Below, piece after piece: positions 1-5,076 of a DNA stretch of 7,799 nt; position 1 is the first letter of the stretch, and every line of letters starts with the position of its first letter. The stretch lies in contig NZ_LSJM01000297.1 of NCBI RefSeq assembly GCF_001557215.1, positions 1 to 7,799 of the forward strand, in the 5' to 3' direction. Under the pieces are notes generated by a model. The model saw only the letters and a program-made list of their open reading frames with translations, did not search any database and had not been told where the DNA came from. Both the position numbers and the translations under genes were made by a program. This DNA comes from Sphingomonas sp. CCH9-E2. Lineage in GTDB: Bacteria; Pseudomonadota; Alphaproteobacteria; Sphingomonadales; Sphingomonadaceae.

Positions 1-2256
1 GCCCGGCGCGCCGAAACACCGCCGCCACCCCCTCCTGAGCCCGAACCCGACCGCCCCAGCCTCGAATCGCTGATCGGCGCGCGCCTGCCCGTCTGGATCG
101 GTGCCGTCGCCTTGGTCGTCGCGGGCTTTTTCCTCGTCCGCTATGCCGTTGAAATCGGCCTCCTCACGCCCGCAGTCCGCACCATCCTCGCCGCGCTCTT
201 CGCGGTGATCCTGGTCGGCGCCAGTGAGGCCGCCCGTCGCATCCCCGCGCTGGCCGAAGACCCCCGCATCGGTCAGGCGCTGGCGGGCGCTGGCATCGCC
301 AGCAGCTATGCGACACTGTACATCGCCGCCGCGCTATACCACCTGATCGGCCCGCTGCCCGCCTTCGTGCTGATGATCGGTGTCACCGCGCTGGGCTTGT
401 TCCTGGCGCTGCGCCACGGCCCGCCCACCGCCGTCCTGGCGCTGGCCGGAGGCTTCATCGCCCCGCTCGTCGCCGGCTATGACGCCGCCGGCATCGGCCC
501 GCTGCTGGTTTACCTCGGCCTGTTTACCGCCGCGCTGTTCGGCCTGGCCATTCACCGGGGCTGGGGCTGGCTCGCGCTCGCGGCAACGGTCGTCGGCTTC
601 GGTTGGGTCAATTTCCTGCTGGTCGCGCTGGAGCCGACCCGCCTCACCGCCCCCGCCGCATTCGTCATCGCGCTCGCGCTCGCCGCCACGCTCGCCCTTC
701 CGCGCGCGGGCGTTACCAGCGCCTGGCTGCGCACCGCGCCGCTGGTCGCCGGCCTCGTCCAGCTGCTGATCTTTGCCCCGGCACTGACCTTCGACGGCTT
801 TGCGTGGAGCTTCTACCTCGTCCTCGCTGCCGCCGCTTTGTTCCTCGCCTGGCGCGATGCGCGTCATCTGCCCGGAGCGCTTGCCGCACTCGCCCTCTCG
901 CTGGTGCTGCTGACAGCCGCATTGGTTGCGCCCGTGTCCGGCGCGACCTTCATCGCCACCCCGCTCCTCGCGCTGCTGTTCGCCGTTCCCGGCCTGATCC
1001 TGCTCGACCGCGCGCGCAGCTGGGCGATCCTCGCGCTCGGCGGCATCGCGGGGCCAGTGCTGCTCACCAATCTGCTGGAGCCATCACGCCTCACCGACTG
1101 GCAGTGGGCAGGCCTCGAACTGCTCGCCGCCGGGCTCGCCTTCAGCGTCAGCTGGCGCCGCCGCGCGATAACCGACAGCGGGGATCCCGGCCTGATCGGT
1201 GGAGCCATGCTCGCCGCAATCCTGGTCGCCACCGCACTGGGGCAGCTGGTTCCGCTCGCATGGCTTGGCAGCGTCTTTGCGCTCGCCACGCTCGGCCTCG
1301 GCCTTTGGGCGCGCCGCACCGGCGATCGCGTGCTGCTCACCCTGCCGTCGCTCGGCGTCGCTGCGGTCCTGATCGCCGCAGCCGAACCGCTCGCCGATTA
1401 CCTCGTGCTGATCGCGCAGTCGCTCGCGGGCGAACGTCTCGCCGCGCCATTCCTGCCCGATCTCGCGGACAGCTTGCGCGCGCTGCTTCCGCTCGTCGCC
1501 ACCGTCGCTTTGCTCACCCCCGATCGCCGCCAGTTCGGCTCGTTGCGCAAAGCCGTCCTCGGCACCGGCCTCACCATCGCGCTGCTGTTGCTCTACCATC
1601 TCGCCAAACTCCCGCTCGCCATCGTCACGGAACCGCGCTTCGACGGCCTCGGCTTCATCGAACGTGCGCTGATCACCCATGCGCTGTTCGCGGCCGCTTT
1701 CGCGCTGCGCACCCGCCTGCCCGCCATCGCGCTGCCGCTGTTCGCGCTCGCGCTGGGCCGCCTGCTGTGGTTCGACCTGCTCGTGCTCAACCCCGTCTTC
1801 GTCGCGCAGCAGGTGAGCCTGTTCCCGCCCGCCCTGCACCTCGCGCTGGCCGGCGTCTGGCTCTACCGCTTCCTGCCCCAGCCACTCGCGACCCGCGCCG
1901 CCATCGCCGTCGCCCTGCTCGCCACCCTCGCCGCGGTCCGTCAGGCCGCGCATGGCGCGATCATCACCGGCCCGATCGGCACCGGCGAAAACTACGGATA
2001 CTCAATCGCCCTCCTCCTCCTCGCGCTGGCCGGCCTCACCCTCGGCATCCGCTCGGGCAGCCGCGACCTGCGTCTCGCCGGCCTGGCGCTGCTCACCTGC
2101 GTCACGCTCAAGGTGTTCCTCATCGATGCCGCCGCGCTCGACGGGTTGCTTCGGATCCTGTCCTTCCTGGGCCTCGGGGTCGCGCTGATCGGGATCGGCT
2201 GGGTCTACCGCCGCTTCCTCGCCGCGCGACCGAAAGCGTCAGTGGCGGACGCCTGA
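1..2256 (+). CDS. DUF2339 family polytopic membrane protein (5' end outside window)
   Basis: The reading frame is open from base 1 and ends at TGA 2254-2256, giving 751 visible residues; the true start lies upstream. The first visible residues are a proline/glutamate-rich linker, followed by an amphipathic segment (ESLIGARLPVWIG) and the first membrane span at about residues 32-50. The rest is an almost unbroken run of hydrophobic helices, more than twenty by eye, separated by very short loops with Arg or Asp. The C-terminus carries the family signature around residues 700-745: a TLKVFLIDAAAL-like stretch, then RILSFLGLG, then a GIGWVYRRF tail. This matches DUF2339 (a predicted inner-membrane family of 800-1000 residues). 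No enzymatic activity is established for the family, so no function is assigned. It probably heads a unit with the two small genes that follow. Long antisense and +2/+3 frames across it are GC-bias shadows. Confidence 0.9.
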   Translation, partial: ARRAETPPPPPPEPEPDRPSLESLIGARLPVWIGAVALVVAGFFLVRYAVEIGLLTPAVRTILAALFAVILVGASEAARRIPALAEDPRIGQALAGAGIASSYATLYIAAALYHLIGPLPAFVLMIGVTALGLFLALRHGPPTAVLALAGGFIAPLVAGYDAAGIGPLLVYLGLFTAALFGLAIHRGWGWLALAATVVGFGWVNFLLVALEPTRLTAPAAFVIALALAATLALPRAGVTSAWLRTAPLVAGLVQLLIFAPALTFDGFAWSFYLVLAAAALFLAWRDARHLPGALAALALSLVLLTAALVAPVSGATFIATPLLALLFAVPGLILLDRARSWAILALGGIAGPVLLTNLLEPSRLTDWQWAGLELLAAGLAFSVSWRRRAITDSGDPGLIGGAMLAAILVATALGQLVPLAWLGSVFALATLGLGLWARRTGDRVLLTLPSLGVAAVLIAAAEPLADYLVLIAQSLAGERLAAPFLPDLADSLRALLPLVATVALLTPDRRQFGSLRKAVLGTGLTIALLLLYHLAKLPLAIVTEPRFDGLGFIERALITHALFAAAFALRTRLPAIALPLFALALGRLLWFDLLVLNPVFVAQQVSLFPPALHLALAGVWLYRFLPQPLATRAAIAVALLATLAAVRQAAHGAIITGPIGTGENYGYSIALLLLALAGLTLGIRSGSRDLRLAGLALLTCVTLKVFLIDAAALDGLLRILSFLGLGVALIGIGWVYRRFLAARPKASVADA

Positions 2257-2285
2257 CCCCGGCGGCATTCTGGCCCCACACCAAC

Positions 2286-2291
2286 AGGAGG
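2286..2291 (+). promoter_or_regulatory. Strong Shine-Dalgarno site (AGGAGG)
   Basis: A consensus AGGAGG lies 5 nt before ATG 2297. It is the best ribosome-binding site in the window and fixes the start of the 141-residue gene. Confidence 0.8.
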
Positions 2292-2296
2292 CCCAG

Positions 2297-2722
2297 ATGA
2301 CCAAGATCGTTCACATCGTCGACCCCGCCGAGATCGATATTGACGCCGCGCGCGCCATCGCATTGTCGGGTGAGCTCGCCAGCTATGCCCGCGCCGCACA
2401 GGACCCGCTGGCGATGGTCGAGGCGGCCAAGCTGCTCGCCGCCCTCCCCCACAGCGTCTTCACCCCCGGCGCGACCACCGCCGCTGCGCTCTATGCCGAA
2501 GCGCGTCTGCTCGCCCGCAGCGACCCCGCGATGCTCGCCGAGATCGACGCGGTGCAATATGGCTTTGCCCGCCCCGCGCGCGGCAGCTGCTACGCCGCCG
2601 AAAGCTGGGTCGTCGGCTATCGCGGTAACGGCGTCGGACTGTCCGCCACGCCTGCGCCGCAAGTCCGCTTCCGCGTCGGGGCACCGGTGTGGACCGGCCC
2701 CCGGCCGGCCAGCGCGGCGTGA
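2297..2722 (+). CDS. Hypothetical protein, 141 aa, probably cytoplasmic
   Basis: ATG 2297 follows a perfect AGGAGG after a 5-nt spacer, 40 nt beyond the DUF2339 stop, so co-transcription with that gene is likely. The protein has no signal peptide and no membrane span. Residues 11-90 look alpha-helical and Ala/Leu-rich, with two related DP-containing helices: YARAAQDPLAMVEAAKLLA at about 30-48 and AEARLLARSDPAMLAEIDA at about 67-85. Residues 95-134 look beta-like (SWVVGYRGNGVGLSA, then QVRFRVGAPVW). The 67-82 motif recurs in the exported protein encoded next, with 11 of 16 residues identical. I do not recognise a named family. The position suggests a role linked to the DUF2339 membrane protein or to its downstream neighbour, but that is inference from gene order only. 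Confidence 0.8.
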   Translation: MTKIVHIVDPAEIDIDAARAIALSGELASYARAAQDPLAMVEAAKLLAALPHSVFTPGATTAAALYAEARLLARSDPAMLAEIDAVQYGFARPARGSCYAAESWVVGYRGNGVGLSATPAPQVRFRVGAPVWTGPRPASAA

Positions 2723-2726
2723 TCCG

Positions 2727-3197
2727 ATGCGCGCTGCCCTCCGCCTGCTCGCCCTCGCGCTGACCCTCATCGCGCTGCCGGTTCGTGGTGAAGATCGCCC
2801 ACACGCCGTTACCGGTGCGGAGATGCGCGCCGAGGCCCGGACGCTCGCAGCAGGCGACCCCCGCCTGCTGGCCGAGGTGGCCGCAGCCGAAGCTGAAGCC
2901 GCACGCGGTGTGCTCGGCGCAGGGCCCAGCTCGATCCGGCAGACGGTCCCGGCTGGCGCAACCTGGTCGCTGCCCATCACCCGCAGCGCCGATGCCGCAG
3001 CGACGATCGCCGTCCGCCGCATCGGCGCCGCCCCGATCGCGCTGACCGTTCTCGACGCGGCGGGGCGACCGCTCTGCACCGACAGCAGCGGCGGCGCATT
3101 GCTCACTTGCCGCATCGCCGCCGGCGGCGGCCCGCTCATCGCCCGAGTAGCCAATCGCGGTGCTGATGCGACCGACGTGCTGCTGCTGATGAACTGA
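2727..3197 (+). CDS. Hypothetical exported protein, 156 aa
   Basis: ATG 2727 starts only 4 nt after the previous stop, with no clear Shine-Dalgarno site, which suggests translational coupling. The start is chosen because the first 21 residues form a good Sec signal peptide: two Arg, a long Leu/Ala core, then LPVRG before EDRPHA. The same frame is open upstream to 2340, but that would bury the signal and overlap the preceding gene. The mature part opens with a helical stretch (about 30-62) containing AEARTLAAGDPRLLAE, closely similar to residues 67-82 of the preceding protein. From about residue 68 a beta-rich module follows (SIRQTVPAGATWSLPI, TIAVRRIG, APIALTVLDAAGRPLC, LLTCRIAAGGGPLIARVANRG), resembling an extracytoplasmic beta-sandwich. 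Two cysteines (about 117 and 128) could form a disulfide in the periplasm. The family is not recognised; periplasmic location is inferred. Confidence 0.78.
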   Translation: MRAALRLLALALTLIALPVRGEDRPHAVTGAEMRAEARTLAAGDPRLLAEVAAAEAEAARGVLGAGPSSIRQTVPAGATWSLPITRSADAAATIAVRRIGAAPIALTVLDAAGRPLCTDSSGGALLTCRIAAGGGPLIARVANRGADATDVLLLMN

Positions 3198-3204
3198 AGC
3201 TTCA
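3195..3204. other. Palindrome TGAAGCTTCA holding both convergent stop codons
   Basis: This 10-bp sequence equals its own reverse complement. Its first three bases are the TGA of the exported-protein gene on the + strand, and its last three (TCA) are the TGA of the DUF6456 gene on the - strand. Only 4 nt separate the two reading frames, so there is no room for an intergenic terminator on either side. Confidence 0.9.
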
Positions 3205-3681
3205 CGGCAGGCGATAGTGGTCGGCGAGCCGGTCGAGCGCGAGGGTCAGAACCAGCCGCCCCGCGCGCGCCGGCCAGGCCAGCGCCTTTTCCGCCGCCGG
3301 GACGCTTTCCCCGGCGCAGATCACCCGCCACAGGATATCCGCAAGGCCGCGTCCAGCCGCGGTAATCGCCGCGTCGAATCGCCGCTTTGCCGCAATTTGC
3401 GCCTCGGTCGGGTCGAGCCCCACCCCCGGGGTACCGCCGCGTCGCGCCATCGGCGCCGCGTCCCAGCGCATCGTCACGCGCGGCCCCAGCGCCGCCATCT
3501 CGTAATCGTCGCGCAGCCGCTCGCCCGCCTCGAATTGCCGGGCATCGACCAGCTTGCGTGCCCGCAGCCAGGCGAGCGGCGATTCGGCGTCATTGACCGC
3601 GACCCGCCGCCCGGCACGTCGCGCGGGGGCATGCCGCACCACATGGCCATCCTCGATCGTGCGCTCGACCAGTTCTCGCAT
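3202..3681 (-). CDS. DUF6456 domain-containing protein, 159 aa
   Basis: The chosen ATG at 3681 lies 7 nt after AAGGAAGGG. In-frame ATGs farther upstream (for example 3720) have no ribosome site and would run into the regulatory region. Residues 1-30 are basic (RHAPARRAGRRVAVND). The recognisable family pattern follows: SPLAWLRARK at about 34-43, FEAGERLRDDYEMA at 50-63, a variable basic/Gly segment, AKRRFDAAITAAGRGLADILWRVICAGES at 98-126, and the C-terminal core AEKALAWPARAGRLVLTLALDRLADHY at about 130-156. These match DUF6456, a mainly alphaproteobacterial family of unknown role; the helical C-terminal core suggests nucleic-acid binding, but that is inference. The gene is divergent from the XRE-type regulator at 3776 and probably controlled from the shared region between them. 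It converges with the exported-protein gene. Confidence 0.85.
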   Translation of the reverse strand: MRELVERTIEDGHVVRHAPARRAGRRVAVNDAESPLAWLRARKLVDARQFEAGERLRDDYEMAALGPRVTMRWDAAPMARRGGTPGVGLDPTEAQIAAKRRFDAAITAAGRGLADILWRVICAGESVPAAEKALAWPARAGRLVLTLALDRLADHYRLP

Positions 3682-3688
3682 CCGCTTT

Positions 3689-3697
3689 CCCTTCCTT
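3689..3697 (-). promoter_or_regulatory. Shine-Dalgarno site for the DUF6456 gene
   Basis: On the minus strand this reads AAGGAAGGG, 7 nt before ATG 3681. It is what favours this start over the in-frame ATG at 3720, which has no purine-rich site upstream. Confidence 0.7.
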
Positions 3698-3699
3698 CT

Positions 3700-3728
3700 G
3701 TGACGAATCAGACTTGCCATAGCGTCAC
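3700..3728. promoter_or_regulatory. Spaced inverted repeat GTGACG-N17-CGTCAC
   Basis: Perfect 6-bp arms occupy 3700-3705 and 3723-3728, with centres 23 bp apart, about two helical turns. It sits in the leader or promoter of the DUF6456 gene, between two divergent genes, so it could be a pair of half-sites for a dimeric or tetrameric regulator. A 6-bp match can also arise by chance in GC-rich DNA. Confidence 0.4.
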
Positions 3729-3746
3729 GCTTGTAGGAAAGACGAT

Positions 3747-3761
3747 TAACCGTATCGGTTA
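3747..3761. promoter_or_regulatory. Candidate operator, palindrome TAACCG-TAT-CGGTTA
   Basis: Perfect 6-bp arms flank a 3-bp centre, ending only 2 nt before the AAGGAG ribosome site of the XRE-type regulator gene. Short odd-centred palindromes of this size are typical binding sites of Cro/CI-type dimers. The position would let the regulator block its own expression and possibly that of the divergent DUF6456 gene. The sequence is AT-richer than its surroundings. No convincing -35/-10 pair could be fixed here, so exact promoter geometry is unknown. Confidence 0.55.
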
Positions 3762-3763
3762 TC

Positions 3764-3769
3764 AAGGAG
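3764..3769 (+). promoter_or_regulatory. Shine-Dalgarno site AAGGAG for a TTG start
   Basis: AAGGAG lies 6 nt before TTG 3776. No in-frame ATG or GTG start with a ribosome site is available nearby, so this site decides the unusual start codon. Confidence 0.7.
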
Positions 3770-3775
3770 CCGCCA

Positions 3776-4345
3776 TTGATCACCGCGATCCGCGAAGTGC
3801 GCCGCGCCAAGGGACTCACGCTGGAGGAAGTGGCGCAGCGCTGTGAGCCGCCGACCACTGCCCAGACGATCGGGCGGCTCGAGACCGGCACCCGCACCGT
3901 ATCGGTCGTCTGGCTCAACCGCATCGCCGCGGCGCTCGGGGTCGATGCCGCCGATCTGGTTCGCCTGCCCGACCGCCCCGACATCCCGGTCGCGGCCAAT
4001 CTCGATTCGGCCGGGGCCCAGGCGTTGCGGCGCCCCGCGACCGTGGTGCCGCCGGTGGCAGAGGCGGACCTGGTCGCGGTCATGGTCGCCGGCAGCATCG
4101 GAGACTATCGGGCCGGCGACGAAATCTGGTGCCGTCGGCTCGCTCCCGCCGCCTTCGGTCAGGCACTTAATCGCGACGTGCTTATCCCGCGCCCGGCCGG
4201 TCGCTTCCTGTTCGGCCGCCTGATCGCGCATGAGGGCGCAGGCGGACGGCTCAACATCTTGCCGCTTGGCCCGGGCGCGCGGCAACAGGTGGTTGCCGAC
4301 CCGCCCTGGATCGCCTGTGCCACGCGGCTGGTGCGATCGCTCTAG
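3776..4345 (+). CDS. XRE (Cro/CI) family regulator with S24-like C-terminal domain, TTG start
   Basis: The 189-residue protein begins at TTG, placed 6 nt after AAGGAG. Residues 3-62 are a Cro/CI-type helix-turn-helix: TLEEVAQRC (helix 2), TTAQTIGRLETGTRTVS (recognition helix and turn), then WLNRIAAALGVDAADLV. A Pro/Ala-rich linker follows. Residues about 95-189 resemble the LexA/CI S24 fold: VPPVAEADLVAVMVAGSIGDYRAGDEIWCRR, then NRDVLIPRPAGRFLFGRLIA and a beta-rich end. The usual GDSM serine environment is replaced by GSIGDYRAGD, and no lysine sits where the catalytic Lys is expected (RFLFGRLI), so self-cleavage is doubtful. It probably works as a dimeric, perhaps ligand-sensing, repressor. 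It is divergent from the DUF6456 gene and overlies a candidate operator, suggesting autoregulation. Targets cannot be read from the sequence. Confidence 0.85.
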   Translation: MITAIREVRRAKGLTLEEVAQRCEPPTTAQTIGRLETGTRTVSVVWLNRIAAALGVDAADLVRLPDRPDIPVAANLDSAGAQALRRPATVVPPVAEADLVAVMVAGSIGDYRAGDEIWCRRLAPAAFGQALNRDVLIPRPAGRFLFGRLIAHEGAGGRLNILPLGPGARQQVVADPPWIACATRLVRSL

Positions 4346-4416
4346 CGCGGGATTGAATCGAAACCGGCCCGCCTCGACCGGTGCCGCCATGCGCATTTCC
4401 CCGTATCTTGCCTAGC

Positions 4417-4431
4417 GCGCCGCACCGGCGC
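4417..4431. repeat. Short GC-rich inverted repeat GCGCCG-CAC-CGGCGC
   Basis: A perfect 6-bp stem with a 3-nt loop lies in the ~120-nt gap between the XRE-type regulator and the small exported protein. No T-run follows on either strand, so a Rho-independent terminator is not well supported, although a terminator for the regulator gene would be expected here. Confidence 0.3.
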
Positions 4432-4454
4432 ATGCTGGTCGCAGTCCTTTTAGG

Positions 4455-4459
4455 GGAGG
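4455..4459 (+). promoter_or_regulatory. Shine-Dalgarno site GGAGG selecting ATG 4467
   Basis: GGAGG within a longer G-rich run ends 1 nt before the first ATG (4461), too close to serve it, and 7 nt before the second in-frame ATG (4467), an ideal distance. Confidence 0.7.
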
Positions 4460-4466
4460 GATGCTC

Positions 4467-4829
4467 ATGCGCTATTTGACCGGCCTTACGCTGGCCCTGT
4501 TCGTCGCGTCGCCCGCGCTTGCCGAGGATTGGGACTTCGTCCTGACCAATGGCACCGGCAAGTCCATCAAGATGGTCGAAATCGCACCGACCGGATCGAC
4601 CGACTGGAAACCGGCACTGGAGGAAGAGACGGCGCGTCGCTCGCCGGTGATCAAGCCGGGTGCAAAGACGACCGCGCGGTTCGATCGCCCGTCCAGCCAA
4701 TGCCGCTTCGACCTGCGCGCAACCTTCGACGACGCCACGACGTTGGTGTTCAGCAGCGCCAATGTATGCGACAACAGCTATGTCACGCTGAAGCTGACCG
4801 GCGGAAAGCCGAGCATCACGGCGAACTGA
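4467..4829 (+). CDS. Small exported protein with two cysteines, 120 aa
   Basis: The start is placed at ATG 4467 rather than 4461 because of ribosome-site spacing. Residues 1-19 are a textbook Sec signal peptide (MRYLTGLTLALFVASPALA) with cleavage expected after ALA, giving a mature protein that begins EDWDF. The ~100-residue mature part looks all-beta: DFVLTNGTGKSIKMVEIAPTG, DWKPALEEE, SPVIKPGAKTTARFD, CRFDLRATFDDATTLVFSSANVC, SYVTLKLTG. Two cysteines at about residues 79 and 101 bracket a predicted beta-hairpin and could form a disulfide in the periplasm. Similar small periplasmic proteins with an N-terminal LTNGTG-like strand and a C-D-L-x-x-x-F-D-D pattern occur in proteobacteria as conserved hypotheticals, from memory. 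No enzymatic motif is seen. It appears to stand alone between the regulator and the tRNA gene. Confidence 0.82.
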   Translation: MRYLTGLTLALFVASPALAEDWDFVLTNGTGKSIKMVEIAPTGSTDWKPALEEETARRSPVIKPGAKTTARFDRPSSQCRFDLRATFDDATTLVFSSANVCDNSYVTLKLTGGKPSITAN

Positions 4830-4846
4830 CGACCGCGCGACGACAT

Positions 4847-4881
4847 GCCCGCCATCGGCGCACGATCGCGCGGTGGCGGGC
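4847..4881. terminator. Large GC-rich hairpin between convergent units (possible terminator)
   Basis: GCCCGCCATCG (4847-4857) pairs with CGGTGGCGGGC (4871-4881) over 11 positions with one T-G wobble; the 13-nt loop can form a further 3-bp CGC/GCG stem. It lies 17 nt past the stop of the exported-protein gene and about 33 nt past the tRNA-Val 3' end on the other strand, where a shared bidirectional terminator would be expected. No T-tract follows on either strand, so it is a weak intrinsic terminator at best. Confidence 0.45.
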
Positions 4882-4913
4882 GTGAGCCGCTTCAGATGGG
4901 TTCCGGAAAGATC

Positions 4914-4989
4914 TGGTGGGCGCTGACGGGCTCGAACCGCCGACCCTCTCGGTGTAAACGAGATGCTCTACCAACTGAGCTAAGCGCCC
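4914..4989 (-). tRNA. tRNA-Val (anticodon TAC), CCA encoded
   Basis: The reverse complement folds into a complete 76-nt cloverleaf: 7-bp acceptor stem GGGCGCT/AGCGCCC, D-arm GCTC/GAGC with loop AGTTGGTA, anticodon stem TCTCG/CGAGA with loop TTTACAC, 5-nt variable loop, and T-arm GGCGG/CCGTC (one G-T wobble) with loop TTCGAGC. A is the discriminator base and the 3' CCA is encoded (4914-4916). The anticodon TAC at 4954-4956 reads GTA and, if modified at the wobble position, other GTN valine codons. It is divergent from gltX, with its own promoter in the 87-bp gap. No integrase gene or attachment-site repeat is seen around it. Confidence 0.96.
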
Positions 4990-5000
4990 GGACCGCGCTC

Positions 5001-5029
5001 CGATAGGCGCAAGCGGCGCGCGCGTAAAG
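5001..5029 (-). promoter_or_regulatory. Promoter of tRNA-Val (CTTTAC-N17-CTATCG)
   Basis: On the minus strand, CTTTAC (5024-5029) and CTATCG (5001-5006) are 17 nt apart, close to the alphaproteobacterial housekeeping pattern CTTGAC-N17-CTATAT. Transcription would start near 4994, leaving a 5' leader of only a few bases before the mature tRNA end at 4989. The bases after the -10 (GAGCGCGG) form a GC-rich discriminator, as is usual at stable-RNA promoters under stringent control. Confidence 0.6.
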
Positions 5030-5063
5030 ACGCGCGGTGGTTTCCATCGCACCACCAAATGGG

Positions 5064-5069
5064 CTAGCG
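5064..5069 (+). promoter_or_regulatory. Possible -10 element of a leaderless gltX transcript
   Basis: CTAGCG ends 7 nt before the gltX ATG, so transcription from it would start at or next to the A of the start codon. The sequence between them (GGCGCGC) has no Shine-Dalgarno match. The matching -35 position (around 5041-5046, TTTCCA) is a poor match, so the call rests mainly on position. Confidence 0.35.
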
Positions 5070-5076
5070 GGCGCGC

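Noticed and set aside
1084..1953. 289-residue minus-strand frame with Gln/Glu/Arg-rich composition
   Set aside because: It is an antisense shadow of the DUF2339 gene; no ribosome site or domain is visible.
603..2300. Long alternative + frame (565 residues) across the DUF2339 gene
   Set aside because: It is Arg/Pro/Ala-rich with no recognisable domain, lies entirely over a frame with clear DUF2339 signatures, and is typical of GC-rich third-position bias.
2340..2726. N-terminal extension of the exported protein upstream of 2727
   Set aside because: It would overlap the whole preceding gene and hide a good signal peptide; the extension is Pro/Ser/Arg-rich shadow sequence.
2120..3331. 403-residue minus-strand frame
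   Set aside because: It spans three genuine genes on the other strand and the end of DUF6456; low-complexity Arg/Ala/Gly content.
3746..3762. CtrA-type site (TTAA-N7-TTAA)
   Set aside because: TTAA is present at 3746-3749, but the second half at the right distance is not; the sequence is better described as an inverted repeat.
3682..4098. N-terminal extension of the DUF6456 protein to 4098
   Set aside because: It crosses the divergent promoter region and the regulator gene; AAGGAAGGG precedes ATG 3681, which keeps the family core intact.
4407..4436. Promoter CTTGCC with a -10 near 4431 for the small exported protein
   Set aside because: The -35 is reasonable but the bases 17-18 nt on (CATGCT) are a poor -10, so no promoter is called.
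4914..4989. tRNA gene as an integration site for a genomic island
   Set aside because: No integrase, no direct repeat of the tRNA 3' end and no shift in composition is seen on either side within the window.
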